DNA of 64,000 nucleotides, from positions 6,510,001 to 6,574,000 of the forward strand of contig OY292275.1 in the NCBI GenBank assembly GCA_958496175.1, written 5' to 3'. This stretch comes from Sisyra terminalis (lineage: Eukaryota; Arthropoda; Insecta; Neuroptera; Sisyridae). Shown piece after piece: positions 46,879 to 58,851 of this stretch. The notes under the pieces are model-generated. The model ran no database searches, was not told the DNA's origin, and saw nothing but the letters and a program-made list of their open reading frames with translations. A program made the position numbers and the translations under genes. Each line of letters opens with the position of its first letter. Position 1 is the stretch's first letter.

Positions 46879-47179
46879 AAAACAGAAAATAAAAGAATAA
46901 GACATATGGTCTTATAACAAACTGAAAGTAGAAACAATAATCGGGGTTTTTTAAAAATTACCATCTATTTTTCCCCAACTACAATATTGTAAACTAATCT
47001 CTATCCTAGATCAGGATCTACAGACGCTGCTTGGATAGTTTATACAAAGTTTATCACACTTAAAATTAAAAACAAATTGTAAACAAAGTATTTGTATATA
47101 TATTATAAGAGCAATAAATTTTATTTTATTTTTTATTTATCAAATAAGAAAAAATTACAAATTATTTTTTATTCCGAAG

Positions 47180-47595
47180 TCTATATTGAAATGGTAGGAC
47201 CAAAAGCCCAAAATATTATTAATTCGGTATTGTATGTTCTTCGAGTTTCAGAAGATAGCAACGCAAAGTTGTTACTAAAAACATTTTCAATATTTATCTA
47301 AGCGTATATTAATCATTACTGTTAAATGAGATTTCTTAGTTTCAAATTCGATGATCTTCATTTATCCAACCGTTACCAACGAAGAATGGTAAATAATTTA
47401 ACCAATAAGAGGTTAAGGGAGGAAATGGTACCAAATGTTTTCCAGAAAATCGATGAGTTGTTAAATAATCCTAATCAATTTTGGTCGATCAACCAAATAC
47501 CCAAAAGTGCCCAAGAACTGTTAACAAAGAAAATTCTATACTTCAACTCAGTAATGCAAGACTCTTCTAAAGAAGAAAAGCCCTACAAAAACTAA
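47180..47595 (+). CDS. Unidentified coding-like frames between two RT relics
   Basis: Two neighbouring frames, 47180-47301 (EMVGPKAQNIINSVLYVLRV) and 47326-47595 (ATG start; FDDLHLSNRYQRRMVNNL, NQFWSINQIPKSAQELLTKK), have balanced composition and look protein-coding, unlike nearby chance frames. They are separated by a stop and 24 bp. I do not recognise a family. They could be a broken gene of a third mobile element, or exons of an unannotated gene; no good splice pair links them by eye. Confidence 0.3.
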
Positions 47596-47871
47596 TAAAT
47601 TGAGGGGGTGGGGTGATATTGCCGTATCCACTATAATTGTCCAAAGTTATTACATCGGATTTCTAATTATTTCAATCGTTACTACATTTACTAGGTGATA
47701 AAAATATAAAATATCTAAAGGATTTTCAAAATGTATTTCTTTGATATTTTCTTTGCTAATCAATTGATTTTTTTCAATATTAGTTCAGTAGATGGAAAAT
47801 TCTTATAAATTCATCTAAAAGCGTCGCCAAAATTTTTTCTCTAAGAAGTTTCTCCAATCAACTGTATACTA

Positions 47872-48395
47872 TTGTGCTGGATCACAAGGAAATTCCGTGG
47901 AGTGAGAAAAAAACGCCTGTTAAATATCTGGGAATACTTCTGGACTAAAAATTAACCTGACAAAACTACATTCCAAGTAAAATCAGAGAAGCCAACACTA
48001 TACTGATCCAACTATACCCACTTATCGATAGAAGGTCCCGTCTAAATATGGAATGTTCAATGATGATATACAAATCAGTCATTAGACCACTTCTCACATA
48101 CTCTTGCGCAGTCTGGCTTTCATCCTCAAAGAAAAATCACAATGACCTACAGGTGTTCCAAAATAGAGTCTTGAAAATCATCACTATAGGTCCATGATAT
48201 GTGAGAAACAACGAAATTCTTCACGTAATCAATGTCCCAAACATAAAAGACTTTCTAATCCAACTCACAAGGAATTTCCTTAACGGCCTGGAAAATTGTC
48301 CTAGTGCAGTAGAACTAGGCTTGGGGGAAACTATAAATCAAAGAAGGCAGAAGCGGAAACATCCTCAAGAGCTTCAAGAAATAGCAGTTGCTTGA
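47872..48395 (+). pseudogene. Jockey-like reverse transcriptase relic, C-terminal part
   Basis: The frame gives IPWSEKKTPVKYLGILLD, a stop, KLT and another stop, then IREANTILIQLYPLIDRRSR, MIYKSVIRPLLTYSCAVWLS, QVFQNRVLKIITIGP, a stop, and NNEILHVINVPNIKDFLIQL to LGETINQRRQKRKHPQEL. This corresponds to the YLG block, thumb and tail of jockey-clade RTs. Several in-frame stops; no catalytic palm is present. Confidence 0.88.
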
Positions 48396-50130
48396 CCACA
48401 AGATTAAGAACAATCAACAAATAAAAAAATAAAAAAGACAGAGGAATGAAGTTCGACTCCTCCAGCTACTAAAACGCCGCTAAAGATCAATTGCCTGCTA
48501 TCACCACCATGATATAGCGACTCATCAATGAACTGGTGCAAACTACATAATAGTTCACAAAAGAAAAAATATTTTTACTAATATAGCGATAAAATTTGTA
48601 CACTAGATATTAGAAACGTAGATACTATTGAGGCTGATTAAATCATTGATTTATAATCAATAGTTGTAACAAAATTTTGTGTTTTTACTGTATTTTGAAA
48701 AAAACGACATTCTTTTCCGGTACTCCGGAATAATAAACTTTAAATTGTTAGTTTTACTTAATTAATGCACGATGGTTTTTTTTAAACATTAAACCAAGGG
48801 CAAAAGGATCTTCTAGAATCCAAACATAAATCCTCATCCCTTAAATGACGCCGGAGTTCCCGATTCTCCCATTAGGCACTGTAACTATCCGTTCTATAAG
48901 CTACAAATGTTTTCTATGTTTGTATGTGTGTAGTTTATCAAAACTGTAATAATAGCGGAGAGATAGTTTGTTGAAGAAACTCGGCATATAAATTTCGGTT
49001 CATTCTCTTAAAACCCCCCTCGTTCGCCCATTTCCTCCTGTACAACTCTTCGTGTTTCCGTTACTAAGCTCGCGTCCTCTGTCTCCTCATCTTGCCCGTT
49101 CCATATTGCCATCATTATTCCCACCGCATTCCCATTCCATATTGGAACCTCGCCTGAATATCTTGTACACGAGAGTATAAGTTCTATCTCAGGGAAAAGT
49201 TGAGCACATAGACAGAGAAAACGGATCGACTGTTTCGTTTTCGTACGAACGAAAATGTTTGTCAGTGGTAAATTTTGTTGGTACAACATGGGAATAATAT
49301 TGGGAATGGGGCGGCCCAGTGGGGAAAGTGGCAGGCAAAATGAGGATCACATCCACCCACTTGAACCACATCACTTGAAACAACCGAAACCACACAATGC
49401 CATTGTGAAGTATTGATATCGTCATGATATTTGATATGCTTTGATTATAATTATCTGTGCTATATTCTCATAAATGTTAACATCTTACCAATTAATTAAA
49501 ACTTTTAAATATATTTTTTTTCAGTAACAGAAACCTTAACAAGTTGTCAGTTGAATAGGAATGAGATCGAAACACAGTGTCTTCCCGTATGGGGAGGAAA
49601 TGCAATCTCAGGCATGTGTACAAGGCTTTGTGATATCTGAGACACGGGACGCTCTCCCGTAAACATTGTGCTTTTGCTCTTCACCGTACGTAACACATTT
49701 CTTGTTGTAATCGAGACGGCTCGACTCAATTTCAACTCTCTTATCTCTCTACTCACGGTGTCCCATGAAATAACTTTGTTCACCATGTTATAAGCAAAGC
49801 ACAACTCTGCACAAATCCACAACGAGAGCTAAATAAAAGCTCAAAGCTCTCGGCGCGAGAGGAACAAAGCTCGAGATACCGACTGTGCTCCAACACTGCT
49901 AGATAGTCGAAAGCTTTTCAAGGCTTCTCTCTGAGATTGTTTACGACAAATTTAATTTATTAACTTTCGGACTAAAGTATTTGTACACAGGAAAACATTA
50001 GAGCGAAAAATTAGCGCAAAACAAAAAGTAGTTCATATTGCAGAAACTTAAATGCAAACCTAAAACTATTCCTGATCTGTAACTCTATATACTTAAACAA
50101 ACCTTTGGCTATCGGGATTGATTTTTAAAG
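48396..50130. other. Gene-free stretch
   Basis: No gene supported. 48400-48560 may be the 3' region of the RT relic. The part 48780-49930 looks unique, with higher GC and overlapping minus-strand frames at 49008-49822 that show no domain. Three AAAGCTC words lie within 40 bp at 49836-49872. Confidence 0.45.
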
Positions 50131-50577
50131 TGAAAACTTCTTTAGCATCGTTGTGACTCAAATACCTTTTCAAAGGTATATAACTCGCTTTTCTAAAGAA
50201 AAATTTTTTCAACCCTCAATTTTTAAGTAACTTTCCTTTTTATTCATAAGAAATGATAAATAGCCGAATGTGAGTGGGTAATTGTGCTGTATCTTAATAC
50301 TAAATTTCATTAAATTTGGTTCTTCCGTCCTTAAGTTATAAAGAGATGTATAGACAAAAATTTTAAAAATTTTAAATTTGGAATTAGGGCACCTTGAAAC
50401 AAACATTTACCCTAAATTGGGTTCGAAATTGTAATGTAGTAAGAATTTTATACCTAAGTATAGCTTTCCAGGGATATTTCTTGAATTGGTTCTAGTTATG
50501 TATAGTGATACTTTTAAAAGCTCATAAAAATTCGCAAATTTTTGAAGTGAACACTTCTTTAGCATCGTTGTGACTTG
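50131..50577 (+). repeat. SINE/RTE-like 3' end flanked by a duplicated 30-bp block
   Basis: 50163-50464 matches the 3' half of 19061-19700 (CTAAATTTCATTAAATTTGG, GACAAAAATTTTAAAAATTT, AACATTTACCCTAAATTGGG). The block ACTTCTTTAGCATCGTTGTG occurs on both sides (about 50137 and 50554), so this could be a composite of two overlapping elements. Confidence 0.65.
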
Positions 50578-50843
50578 AAATTTTATGAAACGGAAAGCGA
50601 CAGTAAAAAGAGAAACATATTCATAAATCTATAAGATTTAACAAAAGACAGAATGAGATAGGAAACATTAGTATTTCTTATGGTTGTGCGCGCCTGCGTA
50701 TTACGCTACTTGAGAATGGTTTTCATAGCGACCAATAACAACCGTGATAAATTGCTTATTATAATTGTGAGCATAAACATTTCATTATTTTAATAAAATT
50801 AATTTTCAAGTTTGCCGTAAATGAATACGGATTATTGTCATGA

Positions 50844-51162
50844 TTATCAAAAAAAAGTAAAGAAAGCAAGGCCATAAAGACGTCAAAAGGTTCAACAGAA
50901 CGTGTTCGTGAATTTCGGGCACGCCGAAAAGCATTACTAAATAAGACAACTAATAGTTTTTATAGTTTTAATAATGATTCGACTGTGCAAAATAGTAAAA
51001 ATAATGCTAGTAAGTACTTAAATATTTTCTAATCGTATATTTCGTCGTTAATCACGAAATTTCAATAAAATAAGAGGTAATTTAAAATTAATTCTGATAT
51101 CACATAATATTACGAACTGTTTTTCAGGTGCTACTCAAATGAATGTACAGCCGATTCCTTAG
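50844..51162 (+). pseudogene. Possible two-exon relic with basic STERVREFRARRK motif
   Basis: The frame opens after a TGA at 50841 and reads KTSKGSTERVREFRARRKAL, then an Asn/Ser-rich tail. A good donor (CTA/GTAAGT at 51010) and acceptor (TTTTTCAG/GT at 51127) bound a 118-bp intron in the correct phase; exon 2 adds ATQMNVQPIP and a stop at 51162. Arginine-rich (T/S)-x-x-ERVREFRAR segments occur in proteins of insect transposable elements, which is my guess at its origin. No ATG is visible upstream, so the first exon is missing or the gene is dead. Confidence 0.35.
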
Positions 51163-52949
51163 GTACTCACAATTTCGTCGAAATAAAGTTGTTCATGAAT
51201 AATTTCGTTAAATTTTTTTTGTTCGGTCATAATATGTGTTCCTTAGGTGAACAATTGTGATTCTAAGGAAATTTAAAACCCACAACGTTCAGGACATGAA
51301 GATCTTTTATGGATAATAATTAAAAAGTCCAATGCAAATGATAATATTTTATTGTGCTGTATGTATTTTCAAGCAGCCGAGAAAAATGTAATTCCAACGA
51401 TGTCCAAATACAATAGTTTCAAATATTAAACGATGCCTGCATCTTTACCACCACTGGATTTATTTCATACTTCCATTATCATAAGCTCTGGTATCATTTA
51501 TCGAAAATGAAAATTTGGATTCAAGATCAATTTATGTAAAATATATGTTAATAAATCGTAAAACAAACCCTACAATTATCCTACTCATAAAATCTTATAT
51601 TCGTCTCAATATCTTGAAGTTTATCTTTTTTGAAGGTTTCACTTCTACCGCGTGTGAATTACACACATGTATTTTTTTTTAAAATTGAGTAGAAATAATG
51701 ACTAATTTTACTAACAAAAACAGCAATTAGTGTCTCTTACCTGCATATATCCCATATGGCAATACGTGGTGTTTTATGAATGAATATTTCAGCTACACTT
51801 AGTTTAAGTTTTTAACAATGAAATGAATTCAATTAAGTTCAATACTTTATTAGAATAGTAAGTATATAAAAAGAAAAAAAAATATATAAAAAAAAAAATC
51901 AATTATTTCAATTGCAAGTCAGCTAACACATTTCGTCGGTCTAAGATGTTAAACTGCGAAAGGACAAAAGTGAATATAAGCTACATTAATTACTACATAA
52001 AGCAGGTTTCTGATTCATATTATATATTGAGAAATTTCTATATTCAAAGTGATTTGTCAGTTTGTCATTCGATAGAATTTTTTATTCCTTCCTATTGGAA
52101 CAAAAAAACAAAAATTTTTCAAAGTGAACCTAGCAGATTGAGACTTTAGGCCGACGTTTTGCTTTATTGAAGCCATGTATTTTTGGGTTGCCCTAGGATT
52201 GATTCTCTCCGTTGAAGCACCTTGGCATAATAATAACATACGAAGTTTGTTAAATCAGATATCTTCAATATATAAAATAAAGTAGGGGTTGTTACACCAA
52301 TTTTAGAAATAAAAAAAAATGACTGGACCGATTTTGAAGATATACGATTTGTTAGATTTATTTTCGCTCCGAATAGCAAAATAACTATTGACATATCTTA
52401 AAAATTCACGGAAAAGAAATGAGTATATATGAATAGTATAATGTGGGTTTTTATATAAATTAGGCTTAGCATTTTCCGCAATTGGTAATTCATGTCATCC
52501 ATACTTGAATGTCAATGCTGTCAACTTTGAAGGCACAATGATTTTACTGATTGCCGATTTATAATTTAGTTCAGGTTCTGTCAATAAAATAAACTCCTTC
52601 TTAAATCATAAAATCTGTGAAACAATGTGAAAAAATTTCAGCTAGCAACATGAGTTGCGTTGCGGAATGATCCATCTACTGAAGAATTTTCTAAACAATT
52701 TTTGAATATCGGTTATGGCATTGTTTGTCTCATTCAAAAATTTTACCTAATTCCTAGCTTTTTTATGAAATAGCAGTTAACGTTTTAATCAGTTAAATTG
52801 GAATAAAAATTCAATCCAATAACACGCCTATTACCGATATTCATTCATTCCTAGCTAAATTTTCTGCAGATGGATCGTTCAGCAATGCAATTCTTATGTT
52901 TTTTTCCTGGTAAAGTTTCTTCATATGGTTCCATAAATTTATAAATATG
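51163..52949. other. Gene-free stretch
   Basis: No gene or clear repeat recognised apart from a GACTGGACCGATTTTGAAGA phrase at 52321 that resembles non-LTR 3' ends. Confidence 0.4.
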
Positions 52950-53018
52950 TCACAAAGAACAATATTTTCAATATGTTTTTCAAAAAAAAAAAAATAGTCG
53001 TTTTTTTTGGCCCAGTCT
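52950..53018 (-). repeat. Foldback family B, solo terminus
   Basis: Matches the right end of 33906-34868: GAACAATATTTTC, an A run, AATAGTCG and TTTTTTTTGGCCCAGTCT. No partner arm is found nearby. Confidence 0.75.
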
Positions 53019-53230
53019 TATAATCATACCATTTTTTCGCTCTATTTTCTAATATCCTTGCCATAAAGCATTTAACATCCATTCCTTGCCATATTTAAGA
53101 AATCATTACTATTGTATATGTTTTTTTTTAGAATACTTTACGATCCTCTTAGTTCAAAAAAAATATCACGAGGACAAATTTTCTATATTTATATACTTTT
53201 ATATATTTTCTATATTTATATCTTTACAAT

Positions 53231-53266
53231 GTGCTTTACGACTCAAAAAGGTTGAGGACCTCTGCT
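53231..53266 (-). mobile_element. hAT-like terminal fragment
   Basis: The minus strand reads CAGAGGTCCTCAACCTTTTT then GAGTCGTAAAG, a typical hAT-type end (CAG-GGTTCTCAACC). The other end is not recognisable. Confidence 0.45.
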
Positions 53267-54836
53267 TTTTTATATTTATTTGCTTTGGACCATACTAAAA
53301 AGCTTTTCTTTACCAAGTGCAGCACTTACTTATTTTTTCATTGATGAGTTTTCCTGTGCTATAGCTATAAAAGGCAAAAATCATTATAATGCTTAAAATT
53401 TGTTAAGATCAAAGATCCCTTGATTTAGCTTTATAAAGCAGATCGATAGCTTTTGTTTCTTAAAAAACAAACGAATTCCATTGGAATTGAAAATATGTAC
53501 TGGCGGTTTTATTTGAAATTCCCGACAATAGTTTGTAATAGGATTTGATAATATCATGCATCAAACAGTATAATGTAGTGTGTGTATTATTAACGTAAAC
53601 GTAATAGAGTTTTATTTAAATAATTTAATTTTAACAATTGAATTCATAGCCTACTATGTATTGTTGTAAAGTACTAATATAGTATTTTAGTTGGCGTGGC
53701 ACAACGTGTTCAAAATTGTTCCACAAAATGAAATTATATTATCCATCCCATTCCCATGTTTCATCCCTTGTACTTTCCCTCCCGTTGCTGAACTCATGCT
53801 TGACTATTCAGTTGAGGGAATGTGTATTTGTATATATATATATATATATATGTATATACGAGTACACGACAACCCCCAAGCCATGATTCTGGAAGCCTCC
53901 ACAGAACAGTTTTGTTTACCATTCCCGTGCAGTTTGCCACGGCGTCTCCCGACTCATCTCCCGGTTATCCAACTATCCGCTCAAGCGCCACTAGTAGTTT
54001 GTAATTTGAATGTGAAGTGGCTGCAAAAGGGTCGTCCGGACTCCGTACCGGTCGGATTCGGGATCGAAACGGGATAGGGAGGCGACGTGACGACTGTAAC
54101 GCGAATGAATGTGTTGTTGCGTTTGTTGTGCCTGGTCCCAGCGAGGAGTCCAGAGAGGCTTTAGTTGGCGCGAGAAATAACGCAGGAACGTACATACATA
54201 ATGACGATGATGACGTCCCGTTCCTGCACGGGATGAGAGACAAACACGACGGGAGTGCATCGGGGAAATTGGGGCGGGTAGCGTGTGTTAAATGTACATA
54301 AACTGTGGCCGCATTTTGTGGCGGGATGAATGTCAGGAGAAACCACGAGTACGCGCGTCCCACTCTCGCAATGAATTGTTATGGGGAACGATAGCGACTA
54401 GAGCGGGATTAAAGGGAACCGTGTTAAAGAGAACAGGACTCAAATGTTGGTACAGAACAAAGATGGGGCTCGAGGAAATTTCAATGCGTGTGAATGAGAT
54501 GATCATACACACTAGGGATAAATAGCGATGCATTTTTATTAAATGGGGCGTAAAGCACTTGTTCATTTTTTTTTTCAGTTCCCTCATTTCATAAAGCGCG
54601 CCATGCAATGTTTACGTGATCCCATATGTGAAATGCCATAATTGCCAAATGAATGGATGAAGAAGTACCAAATAGAACGTTAGTCTAATGCAAATTAAGC
54701 TGGCATAATTGACAATTAATTTGAAAATGATTGAAAAATCGTTCACTAAATATCTTTTAACACTTTACCATTAACAATTTTGAATATTTTTTTATGAAAA
54801 ACCGCTTTTAAGTTTGTTAAACAGAACAAAGGATCC
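53267..54836. other. Gene-free stretch including a GC-rich island
   Basis: 53740-54520 is clearly richer in G and C than its surroundings and therefore open in many overlapping frames on both strands (up to 132 codons). No frame shows a domain or a consistent coding bias, so I call no gene. It may be a promoter-like or other functional non-coding island. A TA microsatellite lies at about 53829-53852. Confidence 0.5.
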
Positions 54837-55556
54837 TCAGGATCCACATGGCGAGTTGGTGCCCAAATAGGAACCTATGTCGAAACTTAAGTTAAAATAT
54901 CGGCCTGATATGCAAACAGATTTTATATACTTTTCGCGACCAAATTTCTCTTTGACCTTGAGATATGGACAAAAATGTCCCCCCGCATGGCTATTTTTCA
55001 AAGTTATATATCTCAAAAACTAATTAGGCCAGAGAAATGAAACCATCGCGAGGCTTTAGATTATTTTACAGAATATATCATATATTTTTTTGAAATTTTT
55101 AGAAAAAAAAATATATAAAAGAAATCCAAAAAACAAATGAAATAATTTTTTTTTTGTGTTCTCTGAAAATGACAATCACGAAAAAAATATATTTTATGCA
55201 TCTACATAAGCACTATTGTTATTTTCAGAGAACACATTAAAAAAAATATTTCATTTGTTTTTTGGAGTTTTTTTGTAAAATTTTTTTTTCTAAAAATTTC
55301 AAAAAAATATATGATATACTCTGTAAAATAATCTAAAGCCTCGCGTTGGTTTCACTTCTCTAGCTTAATTAGTTTTTGATATATATAACTTTGAAAAATA
55401 GCCATGCGGGGGGACATTTTTGCCCATATCTCAAAATCAAAGAGGAATTTGGTCGCGAAAAGTATATAAAATGTGTTTGTATATCAAGCCGATATTTTAG
55501 CATAAGTTTCGACATAGGTTCTTATTTGGAGGCCAACTTGCCATGTGGATCCTGTT
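54837..55556. mobile_element. Foldback family A element, complete, about 720 bp
   Basis: Arms 54837-55177 and 55214-55556 are inverted copies from AGGATCCACATGGC through AATGTCCCCCCGCATGGCTA and CGCGAGGCTTTAGATTATTT to TTCTCTGAAAATGACAAT, with only about 36 bp between them. Arm divergence is low. No transposase. A partial copy opens the window at 1-172. Confidence 0.92.
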
Positions 55557-55670
55557 AGGCCCTTCGATGATAAAAATAACTTATGAAAATTTTCAATTGG
55601 TTAAATTAAAGTTGGTTAATAGAATTTCAGGAACTCTTGGTGGAGATATTCTTTAGGTAAAATATCAACC

Positions 55671-56479
55671 GTATACCTCAGGTGATTCAAAAAAAAAAAA
55701 AAAATTTCTTGCAAACAGGCTGAAAAGTTTTGTTTTGACGTAAAAAGACACCAGTTAAAATTTCAGCTCTTAAAATTAAGGTTGTCCTCATCGCATTTTT
55801 TTTATTTCCCATAAGAATGACATGGGAAAAGTTATTTTTACTTCTGATTTTTATACCGTTCAAACGACTATTTAAATTATAAATCCCTTGTATGATATTT
55901 ATAGAGAATTAAACGCTCTACAAAAATGGACAAATAACATTTTTTGATTAGTCCATGTGTTCAAAAGTTATTCAAGATCAAAGTTCAATTCTTTAAAAAT
56001 TTGATCGAATTTTGTATATTATACCAAAACTGTTGGTTTCAGTGTTAAAATAGGGGTCAAATTTTTTATCAAACATGAATTTGATTTGTGAGAGATGTCA
56101 AGAAATATTTTTTTTTTAAATTTTTATGATTATTTTTTTTTGATCAAATTTTAAAGAATTGAACTTTGATCTTAAATAACTTTTGAACACATGGACTAAT
56201 CAAAAAATGTTATTAGTCCTTTTTTGTAGAGCGTTTACTCCTCTATAAAGATCATAGAAGAGATTTATTATTTAAATAGTCGTTTGAACGGTATAAAAAT
56301 CAGAAGAAGTAAAAATAACTTTTCCCATGTCATTCTTATGGGAAATAAAAAAATGCGATGAGGACAACCTTAATATTAAGAGCTGAAATTTTAACTGGTG
56401 TCTTTTTACGTCAAAACAAAACATTTCAGCCTGTTTGCAAGAAAAAAGTATTTTTTTTTTTTGAATCACCGTATACCTA
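55671..56479. mobile_element. Foldback family C element, about 810 bp
   Basis: Left GTATACCTCAGGTGATTCAA is matched by the inverted TTTGAATCACCGTATACCTA. The arms share GCAAACAGGCTGAAAAGTTT, TAAAAAGACACCAGTTAAAA, ATGACATGGGAAAAGTTATT, TAATCAAAAAATGTTAT-type and TGATCAAATTTTAAAGAATT blocks. The loop is about 56011-56145. It lies only about 115 bp from family A. Confidence 0.9.
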
Positions 56480-58346
56480 CTTTTTAAATAGTTTGTTTTC
56501 GACATTTAAATACTGGTAAAGGCTTGAAACTAATTCTTTTTGAATCTTTTGAAACTTGTAAGTTTCATCCTTGTAAATTAATTATTTTATTGTTTAAAAG
56601 TTTAAGTATCTTAATAAGATGCTTCAATAGCTGAACTCTGTACAATTTTATTCAATAGTCAATTAATGCAAAATAAAGCCAGAATGGACTCTCTATAGGC
56701 CTAAATTTGTAGTCTTTTTTAGTCTTCAGTGGTATTTTCTGTTATCAAAAATTTCTATTAGTTTACTTTTGGATCAATTTTCAAGTCTTTATTCCAATGT
56801 TGAGGAATAAATATCACTCTTAAACTCTAGTACGAAATAAAAACTTAATTCTATGTAATTTTTTAACAACAAATTTTTTTGGTTGTCCGGAAAATTCAAG
56901 CCAATTTAATTACATGAGAAAAATGAAAAAGGATTGCAGGACAAAATGGCACTTAATTTTGAAAATCGACATGAACTTTCCGAAAAACGATGTTTTTCTA
57001 GACATCTTTTAAAAGCTACAATTTTATATTAAAGCAACAAACATAATGCGACTTAACACTATCGAAGCAATTGCTTTTCTTTTCGTTAATTGGCCATACA
57101 ATTGCGATGGAACATTAGAAAGAAAATGTAAAAATTAATTTCTGAATTGTAAACTTATATTTTTTTGCTTTACGTAAAAAATAGTTTGTTTGTTGTAATT
57201 TTAATCAAAGGTAAAATTGTTGAAAACTCGAAAAATTCATTAACGAAACTAACAATTTCGTACCCCATCAAAATAATCATAGTCGTTACACGGAAAATTA
57301 CCTTTATACACGAGAATTTCACGGAAAACTTTTGCCATTGCACAAATTAGCGAAGACACAAACCAGCCAAATGCGTGTAACCCAGTCGCCATGCTACCAC
57401 CAAAGAGCAAAAGCAAATGAGAAAATTCTCTATAAATGTTAAAATTTGTTTGTTTTCTCAAACAACATTACGCGTCAGGTTTTGCTTCAATAAACATTTA
57501 ACGAAACGAAAACGTTAGACGTTAACGTTGAACGAAAAGAAAATTGCCAAGGAAATGAATTTTCCCAACAGGACAGCGCCAACGTGAAGCTTTCCGAGAA
57601 AACGTTAAAGTTTTTCCACCCATTATTATTATTGCTTTTATTGTTATTACCGCGAATATAGCCGGGGAAAAAACTTGCAAGTTTCATATGAAAATTATTC
57701 CTTTCAACAGGCTGGAAAATCCTTTACATCGTTCGACTCCATAATGTTCCTCGAGCGAAAATTCTAGTGTGTTGTGAGTGAAAATATTGACAGTGGGTTT
57801 GAACTTGTAAAAATCGCTTAGGGATAACAATCCCGATTGAGAGGATTCTCACTTCATGTCTCAATTATTATCCTTTGGCTTCGGTTTAAGCGCAGTCATG
57901 GACACTTCCGTCAAACTGTTCCCGACCAACCAATCAACAACAGCCGCAATAACAACTTGTTTGCAAGCTCACACTAGACCGGAACCATGGTTCTCTGTGC
58001 TTATTAACTGTGCAAAGCTCGTTAATGTTCGATTTTTTCCTTAAAAGCTCACTTACAATCTGTTTACTTTAGAGCGCTTTATAAACTCACTGACTATCAC
58101 TTGAAATGATTTCGAGCTTATGAAAGCTATGAGAGCTTGAATCGTATTAACGTTATTATGGATGAAATGTTTATACGGAAAATCTGCATTCTGTATTATT
58201 TGAACAATAATTATTATCATTCAGAAAATCATTAGTAATGGAATATGTAAAACAATCGGCTTTTCATTGGCTTTTCTTTTTTGTTCAGCGCAAATACGGA
58301 TTATTCTCTTTTGTTTTTTTAAAAACCTTACTAACAAAAGGGCATA
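56480..58346. other. Gene-free stretch
   Basis: No gene supported. 57240-58150 looks unique, with several open short frames and AAAGCTC words at 58013 and 58043. Confidence 0.45.
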
Positions 58347-58680
58347 GGACGATAAGTATAGTGAATCAGCCCCAGAAAGGTATTTGGTTCATAATTTCAG
58401 ATTATGTTGGTACTATTAAAACACAATAATTCGGCAAGTTTCAGATCCCTATGTATTGCCTACCGTTTCTTCAAAAGTCGAAAAATGTTGAAAGTCAGAA
58501 AAAAAATATTTCTCAGAAACTCGTGAATCGATTTATTTGAATTTTGGATATGTTATAGGGGCTGATATTAGCTTCTAGAAAAAAAAAATTAAGAGCTATA
58601 TCGGTTTATAAGATCCTTGAAAAAAGAGTGGTTTTTCTTTTAATTATAATTTTTAACTATGATACAATTTTATTTTTTAT
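58347..58680 (+). repeat. Foldback family D, left arm only
   Basis: Matches 26279-26394 joined directly to 27452-27640: GGACGATAAGTATAGTGAAT, CCCCAGAAAGGTATTTGGTT, CAGATCCCTATGTATT then CGTTTCTTCAAAAGTCGAAA. It shows the family D sequence without the nested element found at 26.4-27.4 kb. Confidence 0.85.
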
Positions 58681-58851
58681 TTCATTTTTTACAATTTTAA
58701 GCTAAAAGATTTAGCGAAATATCATAAGACCTCTTTTTGTAAAGCGTTAAATTTACAATAAACGGGACGTGATTAGTTACTTTCGATTTATTTGTCGTTG
58801 AGTTATGGAGTTCTAAAGTACAAATTAATTTTTTCCCACGTTATTTCCATA

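Noticed and set aside
52673..52715. CTGAAGAATTTTC string
   Set aside because: No GAAA and no pairing stems follow.
53691..54608. Cluster of open frames up to 132 codons on both strands
   Set aside because: They overlap in several frames at once because stop codons are rare in the GC-rich island; none stands out or has a domain.
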